NCBI RefSeq assembly: GCF_000381905.1
Contig: NZ_KB907255.1
Location: 130,612-194,611, forward strand
Reading direction: 5' to 3'
DNA length: 64,000 bases
Source: Paenibacillus fonticola DSM 21315
Lineage (GTDB): Bacteria; Bacillota; Bacilli; Paenibacillales; Paenibacillaceae
Shown here piece by piece: positions 42,983-52,472 of the stretch. Below the pieces are notes generated by a model. The model made no database searches. It was not told the origin of the DNA and worked only from the letters and a program-made list of their open reading frames with translations. Every line of letters starts with the position of its first letter. The stretch's first letter is position 1. Both the position numbers and the translations under genes were made by a program.

Positions 42983-44557
42983 CTAAATCATGTGTTCGAT
43001 AAGTGAGGACTCGTCTAATTCCGGACTTCTTATAAATTCCTTTTTGATCCGTCCATCTTTCATTATTAGTATCCGGTCGCTCATACCGATCAGTTCGGGT
43101 AGCTCTTCTGAAATTATCAAGATGGAATATCCTTGCCTCTTAAGTGAATAAAGCAATTGATACATCGTGGCCTTCACGCCCACATCTACTCCACGAGTCG
43201 GGCTATCCAAAATGAGGATCCGCGAATCGTTTCCGATCCATTTCCCAAAGGATACCTTTTGTTTATTCCCTCCAGAAAGCTCACCGACAGGCTGATTCAT
43301 ACTGCTAGATTTGATATTAAGCCCTTCGATTTGCTGCTTGGCAAATTTCCTTTCCGACGCTGGCAAGATCATGCCCATGCGGCTAAGTTGATCCAGTGCT
43401 GATAGGGTCAGATTTGATTTGATGGATGCGTCCATGATCAAGGTTTCCTGATCCCGATCCTTAGAAACATATCCTACCTTATTCTGAATGGCCGTTTTAA
43501 TACTCTTCATTGGACTGGGATAGAGCTGATCATGAGGAGCGGTACTATCATTTCCACTTTTCCCGAGTCTCTTCCACCAGGATGTCTTTGGCTTTGAACC
43601 GTATACCGTCACTTTCCCTTTAGCTGGCTGCAGATCTCCATACATGATCTTCCCTAATTCATGCATGCCGCTCCCGGACAAACCGCCTACGCCCAATATT
43701 TCCCCTTTATGAAGCTGAAGACTAACATCCTGCAAAATACCTGCATTCACGTTCTCCACAGAAATCATAATCTGATTCTCATGTGAGCTGTCCCAGTCGC
43801 TGCGGTAATAATCCCCCTCTATCTCTCTTCCAACCAACGATTTTTTGATCATGCTTTCATCAAAGTCCTGGCGATCAATGGTCGTAATTAAATGGCCATC
43901 TCGCATCACTGTTAGTGAATCACAGATATCCATCAATTCGGGAAGGTCATGAGAGATAAATAGTACCGCTTTGTTTTCCCGTTTCAATCTCCGCATAATC
44001 CGATGGATCATTTCTCTGCCCTCATGCGATAAAGCCGTGGTCGTTTCATCGACGATAAACAGACTGGGGTCATGATAAAGCGCTCTCGCAATTTCAATCA
44101 GCTTTCTCTCCTCAAAATTGAGGGTCTGTATAGGTTTGCTTGGATCCAAATGCCCCATATCAATCAACTCAAGCGCCTTTTTTGATTCGCGATGCATGGC
44201 ACCTCGATCCACAAAGCCTCCTTTCGAGAACCTAGCCTCATCACCCAGAAATATATTTTCTGCTATAGATAGCCCCTGAATCGTCCCCGTTTCCTGTACT
44301 ATCATCGAGACCTTTTGGTCCCTGGCATCCAGTGTATTACGGGGACGATAAGGGGAACCAAACATAAACATTTCCCCCTGAGTTACTGGAAGCAAGCCGC
44401 TGAGCATAGACGAAACCGTTGACTTTCCAGATCCGTTTTCCCCGATTAACCCGCGGATTTCTCCGGAATAAACCTTCATGCTGACCTTATTAACCGCTTT
44501 CACGTCACCGAATTTCTTGGTCAAATTTACCGTTTCTATAAACACCTTTTTCTCCAT
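42983..44557 (-). CDS. Sugar ABC transporter ATPase with two nucleotide-binding domains (RbsA-like)
   Basis: A 524-aa tandem ATPase. NBD1 has Walker A GENGSGKST, the signature-like LNFEERKLIEIARAL and Walker B LFIVDETTTAL. NBD2 has GLSGSGMHEL (the usual degenerate P-loop), LSGGNKQKVSFGKW and ILILDSPTRGVDVG. This pattern is diagnostic of RbsA/MglA/XylG ATPases. I place the start at ATG 44557, ~11 bases behind AAGGA; upstream in-frame codons lack a site. First gene of the seven-gene operon, divergent from the AraC-GH39 gene. Confidence 0.9.
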   Translation of the reverse strand: MEKKVFIETVNLTKKFGDVKAVNKVSMKVYSGEIRGLIGENGSGKSTVSSMLSGLLPVTQGEMFMFGSPYRPRNTLDARDQKVSMIVQETGTIQGLSIAENIFLGDEARFSKGGFVDRGAMHRESKKALELIDMGHLDPSKPIQTLNFEERKLIEIARALYHDPSLFIVDETTTALSHEGREMIHRIMRRLKRENKAVLFISHDLPELMDICDSLTVMRDGHLITTIDRQDFDESMIKKSLVGREIEGDYYRSDWDSSHENQIMISVENVNAGILQDVSLQLHKGEILGVGGLSGSGMHELGKIMYGDLQPAKGKVTVYGSKPKTSWWKRLGKSGNDSTAPHDQLYPSPMKSIKTAIQNKVGYVSKDRDQETLIMDASIKSNLTLSALDQLSRMGMILPASERKFAKQQIEGLNIKSSSMNQPVGELSGGNKQKVSFGKWIGNDSRILILDSPTRGVDVGVKATMYQLLYSLKRQGYSILIISEELPELIGMSDRILIMKDGRIKKEFIRSPELDESSLIEHMI

Positions 44558-44783
44558 ATTGATGTACATCCTTTTCAGCCTGTAATATCGCTTCCTGTAC
44601 TTCAATATGTTATCATCAAGTCTGGTATAATATAAGTGTATAGATTAACTACTAGAGGGCGTATATTTAACCTTTATAATTGAAATGTTGATAGAAAATC
44701 AAAAATAACGGATAGACAATAAAAAAGTGCTGTCTTTTTTACACGCTGTAGATTAAATAATTGCATATCAAGGAGAGACTAAG

Positions 44784-47294
44784 ATGGAATACCGCCATGA
44801 AATTATCAATTTCCCTAAAAAGCTTCCCATTAAGTTCTTTTTACATCGAATTGGCGATGTGAATCGTCATTGGCATCAATCTCTCGAATTGATCGTAAAT
44901 ATTAAGGGAACGGTAGAAATAACCGTTGATGGAACCCCATATACATTGACCTCTGGAGACATCATCTTAATTAACTCGAATGAAATCCATGAATTGCATT
45001 CGAATGATGCCACCATGATTGCTCTGCAAATCAAAATGGAATTGCTGAATGAAAGCGTACAGGACATGAACAAGCTGTATTTCGACTGTAACTCCGCCGT
45101 TTCAGCTGATTCTAGTCGTTTCCAAAATATTAAAAGGATTGTCGCCGAAATATTAAAACACAATATCGGCGCGGATGAATACATTGATCTGAAAAATGCC
45201 TCACTGGTTTACGAGCTGATCCATGAGCTATGTACCAACTTCAATAGTTCCAAGAACGGTACAAAGAAGCATTCCCAAGAAAGCTTGGATCGATTGAGTA
45301 GAATTCTGGATTACTTGAACAGTAAGTATCGAGAACCGCTTACGCTGCAGTCTGTAGCCAATATAGAGTACTTATCCGTACCTTATTTATCTAAATTTTT
45401 TGCCAAGAGCATGGGCGTTTCATTCAAAGACTATCTGAAGCAGGTTCGGCTGCATCATGCAGTCAATGACTTATTCAACGATACCTTAACCATTGACATG
45501 ATTGCCTCTAATAACGGATTTCCTAATACACGTTCTTTTGTAACCGCATTCCAGAAGAAATTCAATGAACTCCCAAGTGTTTGGCGCAAGAAGCATTCCA
45601 GTCAGGTATTGGGCAGTATTGAAGCAACCAAGGAAAAATCGGTCAATTATTATCAGGATGAACCACAATCTTATCATGAAGAAATTTCATTATTCATAGA
45701 CAAGCATATTGACTATAAACCCGCATCCATCCCGAAACCGAATTACCCTACTCATTCTGCTTCGATTTACATAGACACACAAGTACCTGGCCGGCAGCTT
45801 AAGCATACGTTTAAAACTTTTACCGGGGTTAGCAGAGCTAAAGAGGTGCTCTTGGCGGATGTTCAGGAGGCTTTGCGGACTGCGCAGCAGGAAATTGGCT
45901 TTACCTACATTAAAATGCATAGTCTGCTGGACGACGATATGATGGTATACAGTGAGGACAGCCAAGGAAGGCCGATCTATAATTTCCGGCTCATTGATAA
46001 GGTGATGGACTTTTTGTTATCCATTAGACTCAAGCCGCTGGTGCAATTTTCATTTATGCCGTCACTCCTCGCTAGCGACAAATCCAAAGCCGTATTTTAT
46101 AAGCAAATTAATACAAGTCCCCCCAATGATATGGAGAAGTGGGATCGTCTCATTACGGATCTGACTCGTCATTTTATGGTGCGCTATGGTATTGAAGAAA
46201 TTCGCTCATGGCTGTTCTGTGTATGGAACGAACCAAGTTCCTCTAACCATTTATTCGGCTTTTCCGATGACTGGACTTTTTATCAGCTGTATGAGCATAC
46301 ACGCACAGCGGTTAAAAGTGTTGATGCTTCTTTACAATTCGGTGGTCCCGCTGCCTTTTCAACCTATAACAAGAGTGAGGATTGGCTGTTTGATTTTTTA
46401 TCTTTCAGTAAACAGCAGAACTGTATCCCTGATTTTATTACGGTTCATTACTATGATATTGATTTAGCAAATGCAGGTCTTCACCATCCAATGATGGATA
46501 ATCAGTTGTACCTCAGCCCAGTTACAACTTCATTCCAGCAATTTATTGACCGCTTGCAGAACGGATTACAGCATTTAGAGCTTGGGCATCTTCCGGTTTT
46601 TATGACGGAATGGAATTCAACGGTTTCGCACAAGGATTTAGTGAACGATACCTGCTTTAAATCTGCCTATATCGTCAAGCATGTGATTGAGAACTACGAC
46701 CGTCTGGATGCTTTTGGGTATTGGCTCTTAACCGACCTGCATGAGGAGAACCTACTACCTTCTTCTTTGTTTCACGGCGGCCTTGGCATGTTTACTTACA
46801 ATCAAATTAAAAAACCGGCCTACCATGCCTTTTCTTTGTTGAATAAGCTCGGAAATTCGTTGGTTGCGAATGGGGATGGTTTCATGATAACAAGGTCTCT
46901 GGAGGGCTATCAGATTATTCTTCATAATTATCATCATTATGACGAGATGTACGCGAAAGGAATCTCACTTAGTATTTCCTACAGCGAACGGTATTCCCAT
47001 TTCCCGCGAAAATCAAAACGGGAGTTCCAATTCAGCCTGTCTAATATGGAGGGGGACTACATCATTACCCATCATTACGTCAATCCCGAACATGGCAGCG
47101 CCTTCGATCAAGAGGTGCGAATGGGGATCTCACTGGACTATTCGGATGAAGAGGTCAATTATTTGAGGAGTCTTTCCATCCCCAAAATAGAAAAAGAACA
47201 AGTAAGCTGTTCTGGCACTCTACTCTTACACACCGTTTTGGAACCATTTGAAATCCGTCTCATTGAAGTGAAGCGGTTTATGGGTAGAGGGTAA
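44784..47294 (+). CDS. AraC-type regulator fused to a GH39-like glycosidase domain
   Basis: An 836-aa fusion without signal peptide. Residues ~1-85 form a cupin (RHWHQSLELIVNIKGTVEIT, TSGDIILINSNEIHELHS). Residues ~165-270 form an AraC DNA-binding domain (VANIEYLSVPYLSKFFAK, IASNNGFPNTRSFVTAFQKK). From ~330 to the end it reads as a GH39 beta-xylosidase-like TIM barrel plus beta domain, with the acid/base Glu483 in WNEP and the nucleophile Glu609 in MTEWNST both present. It is divergent from the ribose-type ABC/GH3/esterase operon and probably controls it. The glycosidase domain may sense, and perhaps cleave, the inducer. Preceded by AAGGAGAGAC. Confidence 0.88.
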   Translation: MEYRHEIINFPKKLPIKFFLHRIGDVNRHWHQSLELIVNIKGTVEITVDGTPYTLTSGDIILINSNEIHELHSNDATMIALQIKMELLNESVQDMNKLYFDCNSAVSADSSRFQNIKRIVAEILKHNIGADEYIDLKNASLVYELIHELCTNFNSSKNGTKKHSQESLDRLSRILDYLNSKYREPLTLQSVANIEYLSVPYLSKFFAKSMGVSFKDYLKQVRLHHAVNDLFNDTLTIDMIASNNGFPNTRSFVTAFQKKFNELPSVWRKKHSSQVLGSIEATKEKSVNYYQDEPQSYHEEISLFIDKHIDYKPASIPKPNYPTHSASIYIDTQVPGRQLKHTFKTFTGVSRAKEVLLADVQEALRTAQQEIGFTYIKMHSLLDDDMMVYSEDSQGRPIYNFRLIDKVMDFLLSIRLKPLVQFSFMPSLLASDKSKAVFYKQINTSPPNDMEKWDRLITDLTRHFMVRYGIEEIRSWLFCVWNEPSSSNHLFGFSDDWTFYQLYEHTRTAVKSVDASLQFGGPAAFSTYNKSEDWLFDFLSFSKQQNCIPDFITVHYYDIDLANAGLHHPMMDNQLYLSPVTTSFQQFIDRLQNGLQHLELGHLPVFMTEWNSTVSHKDLVNDTCFKSAYIVKHVIENYDRLDAFGYWLLTDLHEENLLPSSLFHGGLGMFTYNQIKKPAYHAFSLLNKLGNSLVANGDGFMITRSLEGYQIILHNYHHYDEMYAKGISLSISYSERYSHFPRKSKREFQFSLSNMEGDYIITHHYVNPEHGSAFDQEVRMGISLDYSDEEVNYLRSLSIPKIEKEQVSCSGTLLLHTVLEPFEIRLIEVKRFMGRG

Positions 47295-47350
47295 CCGCTA
47301 GACTAGAATAAACAGATACGCTAGTCGCCTAGGTATTTCCTATTCTGTAG

Positions 47351-47692
47351 AGCATACTGTATCAAGATGACCTTCAAGCAGGGCGTAAAGCCGCGATCGC
47401 ATTGCCGATCAACGCAGATTTCAAAACGTTTGGCACATTTGATGGTTATCGTTTACACCAATATTCCTTCCCCGTTGGAAGAGCAGACACCTACTATTTT
47501 AAAGATGGATTTTGTACTTTTGTACAAATTAAAGATGGCAAAGCAACTGCAATCGGACAGCTGTTTCGGGAACGAAGAGAACCTTCTCAAGCAGCAGGGA
47601 ATGTTTCACCGGAAATGAGTTTAGATACTGATCGGATCATGGATCCTTACAACGATGGTAATGTTATCTTTACTTCCCCTACAACCTTTTAA
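47351..47692 (+). pseudogene. 5'-truncated remnant of an unknown protein gene
   Basis: The frame from a stop at 47348 to the stop at 47690-47692 reads like real protein (DDLQAGRKAAIALPINADF, FKDGFCTFVQIKDGKATAIG) but has no plausible start codon with a ribosome site; the first TTG is internal. I do not recognise the family. It may be the tail of a gene whose 5' part was lost next to the AraC-GH39 gene. Confidence 0.4.
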
Positions 47693-47759
47693 TAGTTCAA
47701 CACTTATCTAATGGATTTATAGTAGTTAGTTTCTGCCGCCAAGAAAGAAGTGTAAATTT

Positions 47760-47890
47760 AAATGGATTTCATGTCGTTAGAAGAAGGAAATTGTCAATCA
47801 TGTAATGGATTCTTGATTATAGATGCAGAAAATCCATCTAATCCCCTTAAGCATTCGTTTTGAGCATAATTAGTTACATGAAATCCATTT
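47760..47890. repeat. Inverted-repeat element, MITE-like, ~131 bp
   Basis: Perfect 15-bp terminal inverted repeats AAATGGATTTCATGT (47760-47774) and ACATGAAATCCATTT (47876-47890) enclose ~100 bp. A nested ATGGATT...AATCCAT pair lies inside. A further half-copy, TAATGGATTTAT, lies at ~47709. No ORF inside. It could be a non-autonomous element or a long hairpin RNA. Confidence 0.5.
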
Positions 47891-48085
47891 AGTGTACGTC
47901 AGCATAATGTTTAACAGCTTAGTGTGTACGACAACTAAGTATCCGGCAGCTTTTTTAAGAGGAGCTAAAGAATATGGGATGCCTCCCCTATTCTGTCCTA
48001 CAGTCACTAGGGATTTTCCTTTTTTTAATTCCTGGTCAAGTATAAATTGTCCCTCTGACTCCATTCTGTTAAGCGCCTCTTCCAA
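47870..48085 (-). pseudogene. Small ORF, probably a gene remnant
   Basis: 71 codons from a TTG six bases behind AAGGAG. The N-terminal 50 residues look protein-like (EEALNRMESEGQFILDQEL, VTVGQNRGGIPYSLAPL), and the reading frame continues upstream without a start for ~20 codons. The C-terminus runs into the inverted-repeat element at 47890, so the original 3' end was probably lost. No family recognised. Confidence 0.3.
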
Positions 48086-48313
48086 GGAGATCTCCTTCTC
48101 TTCAACCTTTTTTATTTCAAGCTGCTCTAGCTCTCCATATTATCAAGTCTTTTTCATATTCTAACCTGTAGCAATAGAACAAAACTTTATTGTAATGATT
48201 AAAACTTGTAAATCTCGCGATCAATATTACATAATAATTAGTTGTTTTAAAATGAATTTAGCAGCACATGGAAACTTTTTTCTGACATCCCTTGTATAGG
48301 TAGGTGAGGGGGG

Positions 48314-48871
48314 ATGAAATTGAGCGATAGTTTGTTAATACAACGACTTAAGAAAAACGATGACAAAGCAATAGAAGAACTCATTACTAAATACGGTCAA
48401 TACACTGCGGCCATTGTTTATGGAGTTGGCGGTTCAGCATTAAATGCTGAGGATGTCGAAGAGGTTGTATCCGATGTTTTTTATGCCATTTGGAAAAGTA
48501 GGCACAAGATTGTGCAAATAGAGTCATTAAAGCCATACTTGGCACAAATCGCGCGGAACATGACCAGAAATAAATGGAGGATTGTGAAGAATGACCAGCC
48601 GTTGGATGATGAACTCTCAATAGTGAATTCCCCAACAGCTGACGAAGCACTCATTCAGAAAGAGAGCATCGCAACTATTAAGAAGTTGATCGCTACATTG
48701 AAGCCTCCAGACAACGATATCCTCCACGCTTACTATATCTGGAATTATAAACTTGAGGATATTGCCCTGATGTACAAACTTCCCTTGTCTACGGTGAAGT
48801 CGAAAATTTATAGAGGTAGGAGAACAATCGTCCAATATTTTGAAGAGGGAGGTATCGAGTATGGTCAATAA
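48314..48871 (+). CDS. Sigma-70 family (ECF-type) RNA polymerase sigma factor
   Basis: A 185-aa sigma factor. Region 2 is ITKYGQYTAAIVYGVGG ... DVEEVVSDVFYAIWKSRHK with the usual DVEEVVSDVF core-binding helix, then SLKPYLAQIARNMTRNKWR. Region 4 is PPDNDILHAYYIWNYKLEDIALMYKLPLSTVKSKIYRGRRTI, a classic HTH. The start may instead be the TTG at 48320, six bases behind the G run. It overlaps the next gene by 11 nt, which encodes its probable anti-sigma membrane partner. Confidence 0.9.
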   Translation: MKLSDSLLIQRLKKNDDKAIEELITKYGQYTAAIVYGVGGSALNAEDVEEVVSDVFYAIWKSRHKIVQIESLKPYLAQIARNMTRNKWRIVKNDQPLDDELSIVNSPTADEALIQKESIATIKKLIATLKPPDNDILHAYYIWNYKLEDIALMYKLPLSTVKSKIYRGRRTIVQYFEEGGIEYGQ

Positions 48872-49796
48872 TAGTCATGACGCAGGGATTCCTGAGATTA
48901 ATCTGAATAGGATAAAGAGTTTAACAATGAGTAAGATACAACGGGATAAGAAGAGGCGTAAGGTGTTTGCGTTCAAGAACAGATTCACCAAAGTTGCCTG
49001 CGTGATAGTAGCTGTTTTTGTGATTACAACAGGGAGCGCAGCATACGCGTTTAATGCAGAAGGTATACAAAATATAATCAGCAAAATAACAGGTATTCAA
49101 CAGTCCAAAGTTCTTACGTTGGGAGAAGCTATTTCAAACAAGGATTATAAGTTGGAAGTCCATGAGATTGTGACAGATTCAAGCATTGGTTATGTTGTTG
49201 TATCCATTGAGGCGTTAGGCGAGTCAAGCAAAGAACATTTTGACAACTATCGATTTCCTAACTATAAAACCCCTTATATTGGTATCGACTATGGTGTATC
49301 AGAACTAGATGAATATAGAGAGCCGTTCATCAGATATTATAAAATAGAGCTCTCGGGCCCATCTAAACTCCAAGGCATTAGCAACGACGGTAATCTTCGA
49401 TTTTCTCTTGATGGAATGGAAACACCCATTAAGGTTTCACTGTCGCCTACTGTAGATCGTATCGGTATGGACATTACGGAAGATACTACGAATGGGTACC
49501 AGTATCAATTCAACAAGCTTTTTCTGTCAGAACTTGGGCTGTCTTTCGAAGCCGTAGATATAGATACGAATGTACGGGAATATGACTATAAAATCGAGTT
49601 GCTGTTCAATAACGGAACGAAGGAGTTGTTGCTGCAGCAAAAGAACCATCTATTCGAAAGCGGCTATTTACTCAGTAGCAGGGGAGGTTATACTAATGGT
49701 TATAAAACAGATATGTTTATACACTTCTCCAAGACGCTTCCGTTGAATACAATAAAGCAAGTGATTATTAATGATATTGCATTTAATGTTGATTAA
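48861..49796 (+). CDS. Probable anti-sigma membrane protein (DUF4179-like)
   Basis: A 311-aa single-pass protein. The cytoplasmic N-terminus (~50 aa, with MSKIQRDKKRRKVFAFKNRF) should bind the sigma factor. The TM helix is VACVIVAVFVITTGSAAYAF, and the ~240-aa extracellular part is beta-rich (KDYKLEVHEIVTDSSIGYVVVS). The architecture matches DUF4179-type regulators encoded after ECF sigma genes in Bacillota. The start at 48861 is eight bases behind GAGGGAGG. A bidirectional terminator follows. Confidence 0.78.
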   Translation: MVNNSHDAGIPEINLNRIKSLTMSKIQRDKKRRKVFAFKNRFTKVACVIVAVFVITTGSAAYAFNAEGIQNIISKITGIQQSKVLTLGEAISNKDYKLEVHEIVTDSSIGYVVVSIEALGESSKEHFDNYRFPNYKTPYIGIDYGVSELDEYREPFIRYYKIELSGPSKLQGISNDGNLRFSLDGMETPIKVSLSPTVDRIGMDITEDTTNGYQYQFNKLFLSELGLSFEAVDIDTNVREYDYKIELLFNNGTKELLLQQKNHLFESGYLLSSRGGYTNGYKTDMFIHFSKTLPLNTIKQVIINDIAFNVD

Positions 49797-49917
49797 CCGC
49801 TCTGAACGATGCGATGCATTAATTCTGCTTGTATCCGAAACCGATGCAACTTCTTTTTGTATCGGAGGCAATTTGTATTCTTCTCCTCAGCTTAACATTT
49901 CAATGTTGATATTAATG

Positions 49918-49970
49918 ATAAAAAATAGAACTTCCATTAAAGCGGAAGTTCTATTTTTTATTTTTTTCTT
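49918..49970. terminator. Bidirectional terminator
   Basis: ATAGAACTTCC-attaaagc-GGAAGTTCTAT with A/T runs on both sides (AAAAAAT left, TTTTTTATTTTTTT right). It lies between the convergent anti-sigma gene and the ABC exporter operon and can stop transcription from both. Confidence 0.88.
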
Positions 49971-50020
49971 ATTCAACTAACACCCCCGTTAGTTGAAGAG
50001 TAACACTAATAACCACTCTA

Positions 50021-50740
50021 TTAACGAACATTACGATATGAAAACAACCAAGCAGAAATCATTAATAGTAATACTACCCAAGAAAATTGAACCGCTAGTC
50101 CCGACCATTTGTCTAAGTAGATATTTATTGCAGATATTGAAAAAAGATTCATTGTAGCCAGAGTAGGTAAAAATTTGGCCAACTGAAAAAAAGAAAACAA
50201 CATGTGGCTAAGTCCCAATGCAAGCGGGAGCATGATAGCGACAGGTGCTATAAGCGATTTTGTAATAATAGATAAGGCAGAGGTGATCCAAGCTAATTGA
50301 ATCCAACTAAGTAGGACAAGAGAAATACTTCCAAATACCCGTACTATGAAAGTACCTGTCCATTCCATATCATGTTGAAAATAAAGAACGATTAAACCAA
50401 GTACACTTGAAACTATTCCTGTAAACACTACAATGATCGTCATGTTGATAAATTTCGAACATAGTAATTTTAATCTTGATGGTTGTGTGAGAAGTGTTGT
50501 TCTTAGAGCAGCGTGCGAATATTCTTGTCCAAAATAACCTGCACTGGCAACAATAATTGCTGGATGACCTAAATAGAGGGCTTGCAAGCAAAGAGAAAGG
50601 ATTTCCTGCTCTTGCCCTACCTTTGGTGTATCGGATGTTAATAAATAGAGTAAGGGAACGATAATAGCTCCAACTGCACCTAGAACACACCAACCATAAG
50701 AAAAAAATTTAGTTTTCTCACTACAGAGTGCAGCGTACAT
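50021..50740 (-). CDS. ABC-2 type permease
   Basis: A 239-aa membrane protein with about six TM segments (VLGAVGAIIVPLLYLLT, ALYLGHPAIIVASAGYFG, IIVVFTGIVSSVLGLIVLYF). GQEYSHAALRTTLLTQPSRLKLL is the characteristic loop of bacitracin/lantibiotic-type exporters (ABC2_membrane_4-like). The start is ATG 50740, overlapping the stop of the preceding permease by one base (TGATG) behind GGAGG. Last of ATPase-permease-permease. Confidence 0.83.
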   Translation of the reverse strand: MYAALCSEKTKFFSYGWCVLGAVGAIIVPLLYLLTSDTPKVGQEQEILSLCLQALYLGHPAIIVASAGYFGQEYSHAALRTTLLTQPSRLKLLCSKFINMTIIVVFTGIVSSVLGLIVLYFQHDMEWTGTFIVRVFGSISLVLLSWIQLAWITSALSIITKSLIAPVAIMLPLALGLSHMLFSFFQLAKFLPTLATMNLFSISAINIYLDKWSGLAVQFSWVVLLLMISAWLFSYRNVR

Positions 50741-51528
50741 CAATATTTTCCTCCTACATCACTACGAATAAAAGCGTAATAAGACGTGATTAAAGCTAAT
50801 GTCACCCATATCAGCAGTACGATACCGCCCTTTAATGGATCATGTTCATAAGGGTCTGTTGGTGAAGCAACTAGAAGAAGACTTGCAGCCACAGGAAAAT
50901 ACTTCCCCCATTCCCATCTTTCAACTAAATAAATCCCAATAATGTAAAACTGAGGAATAAAAAAAGCAGTAGGTATTATAGCATTTCTAAAGAGCACTCC
51001 GATTCCAAAAGAAAGTAGGGTTAGTATAATCCAAACCAGCACTGAATAGCCAATAAACTGCCAAGCTATTGTACTTAAATAAAATGGATGTAATCCTAGT
51101 TCCCCCAAACCAAGATGTGTGATAGAAGTTGTAGCATAAATCGCTACAAATGATATGAATGCACTGCATATTAAAAGTGCGAGTACTTTCGCACAAAACA
51201 CCTTAATACGACTACTTTGACATAGTAAAGTTGTACGTAAGTGATGATGTTTATATTCACTTGCCCCTATCATTCCTCCAAAGATAACCATCCATAATAA
51301 CCCAAATGTCACTACAGAAAATCCTATATAGTCCACGGGAGGTAAAGCTACTGCTAATTGCGGGTGAGTTTCTGGTGTCGCGTCTAAACCAATCTGAAGA
51401 TAGCTTTTTGCTGCGATAAGTGCGAGTAAGGGTTGAATAACGACAACTAAAGCACAAATGACCCACCAAACCCTACTTGAACAAATCTTTATCAGTTCAA
51501 ATCGTATAGTTCTAGAAAAATTGTTCAT
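50740..51528 (-). CDS. ABC-2 type permease
   Basis: A 262-aa paralogue of the next permease. Six TM segments with the matching loop GASEYKHHHLRTTLLCQSSRIKVF. The start at 51528 follows GGTGGGGC and begins one base after the ATPase stop. The two permeases would form a heterodimer exporting, or removing from the membrane, a peptide or amphiphile. Confidence 0.83.
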   Translation of the reverse strand: MNNFSRTIRFELIKICSSRVWWVICALVVVIQPLLALIAAKSYLQIGLDATPETHPQLAVALPPVDYIGFSVVTFGLLWMVIFGGMIGASEYKHHHLRTTLLCQSSRIKVFCAKVLALLICSAFISFVAIYATTSITHLGLGELGLHPFYLSTIAWQFIGYSVLVWIILTLLSFGIGVLFRNAIIPTAFFIPQFYIIGIYLVERWEWGKYFPVAASLLLVASPTDPYEHDPLKGGIVLLIWVTLALITSYYAFIRSDVGGKY

Positions 51529-51529
51529 C

Positions 51530-52246
51530 TTATGCCCCACCTTCTGTAAGAGAAAAGAACACATCCTCCAATGACTCCAGATTCTTCATAACATCTTGAA
51601 GCTCACCCGTTGCTATTATTCTCCCATGATGAATAATAACTACATCGTCCGCCACAGCTTCCACTTCAGAAAGAAGATGGGATGACAACAAAACAGTCTT
51701 TCCCATGTCTGATTGCTGACGAATAAATGTTCTAAACCAGCGAATTCCTGTGGGATCAAGTCCATTGGTCGGTTCATCAAGAACAAGATATTGCGGGTCT
51801 CCCAGAAGAGCTGCGGCAAGTCCAAGGCGTTGTCCTTCCCCCAGCGATAATGTTCCCAGCCTCGCTTTGCTTTTTTCTGATAAACCGACGATTTCCAATA
51901 CTTCGGACACACGACGGAAAGGGATGCTATTGCTTTGTGCTGTGATGTTCAGATGGGTTTTTACTCTTCTAGAAGGTGTACCTCCAATACCGTCAAATGC
52001 GGCTCCTACCACTTTCAATGGCGTATCCAATGTTACATAGTTCTTTCCGCCAAAAGTTGCCGTTCCTGTTGAACGATCAAGTCCTAACAAAATACGAAGT
52101 GTTGAGCTTTTTCCTGCACCATTTGGTCCAAGAAAAGCTGTGATTCTCCCTTGTTTGGCTTCAAATGACACATCCTTCAATATATCTTTTTCTCCGTGTC
52201 GCTTACATAGCTGTGATATAACAATATTGTTTGTAGTATTCGTCAA
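51530..52246 (-). CDS. ABC transporter ATPase, bacitracin/lantibiotic-export type
   Basis: A 238-aa ATPase. Walker A is GPNGAGKSS, the signature LSLGEGQRLGLAAALL, Walker B YLVLDEPTNGLDP, H-loop LLSSHLLSEVE. This is the CcmA/BcrA type used with ABC-2 permeases. The start TTG at 52246 is ten bases behind GGAGG; the frame runs 34 codons further up without a site. First gene of the exporter operon, divergent from the LytTR regulator, which likely controls it. Confidence 0.87.
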   Translation of the reverse strand: MTNTTNNIVISQLCKRHGEKDILKDVSFEAKQGRITAFLGPNGAGKSSTLRILLGLDRSTGTATFGGKNYVTLDTPLKVVGAAFDGIGGTPSRRVKTHLNITAQSNSIPFRRVSEVLEIVGLSEKSKARLGTLSLGEGQRLGLAAALLGDPQYLVLDEPTNGLDPTGIRWFRTFIRQQSDMGKTVLLSSHLLSEVEAVADDVVIIHHGRIIATGELQDVMKNLESLEDVFFSLTEGGA

Positions 52247-52472
52247 TATAATATCTCCTCCGAAGAATATTTGTTTTAATAATAGTCCTATTTTAAAACT
52301 ATTTATCTTTTGTGTAACAAACCGCAAGTTATATGTAATTATCGACATAATTTCTATGCTGATCTAATAATTGGATATAGGGAACAGGATCTTTTATACT
52401 AATAATGATAATGTCTAATTAAACTGGTTATGGAAGAGGTTGTAGTGGTGGACGTGGTAAGGGAGTGAAACG

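Larger units (their letters stand above)
47295..48313. other. Gene debris region
   Basis: About 1 kb without a solid gene. It contains a 5'-truncated coding remnant on plus, an inverted-repeat element and a small minus-strand ORF that is probably a remnant. The right part, ~48170-48310, is AT-rich and should hold the sigma-factor promoter. Confidence 0.5.
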
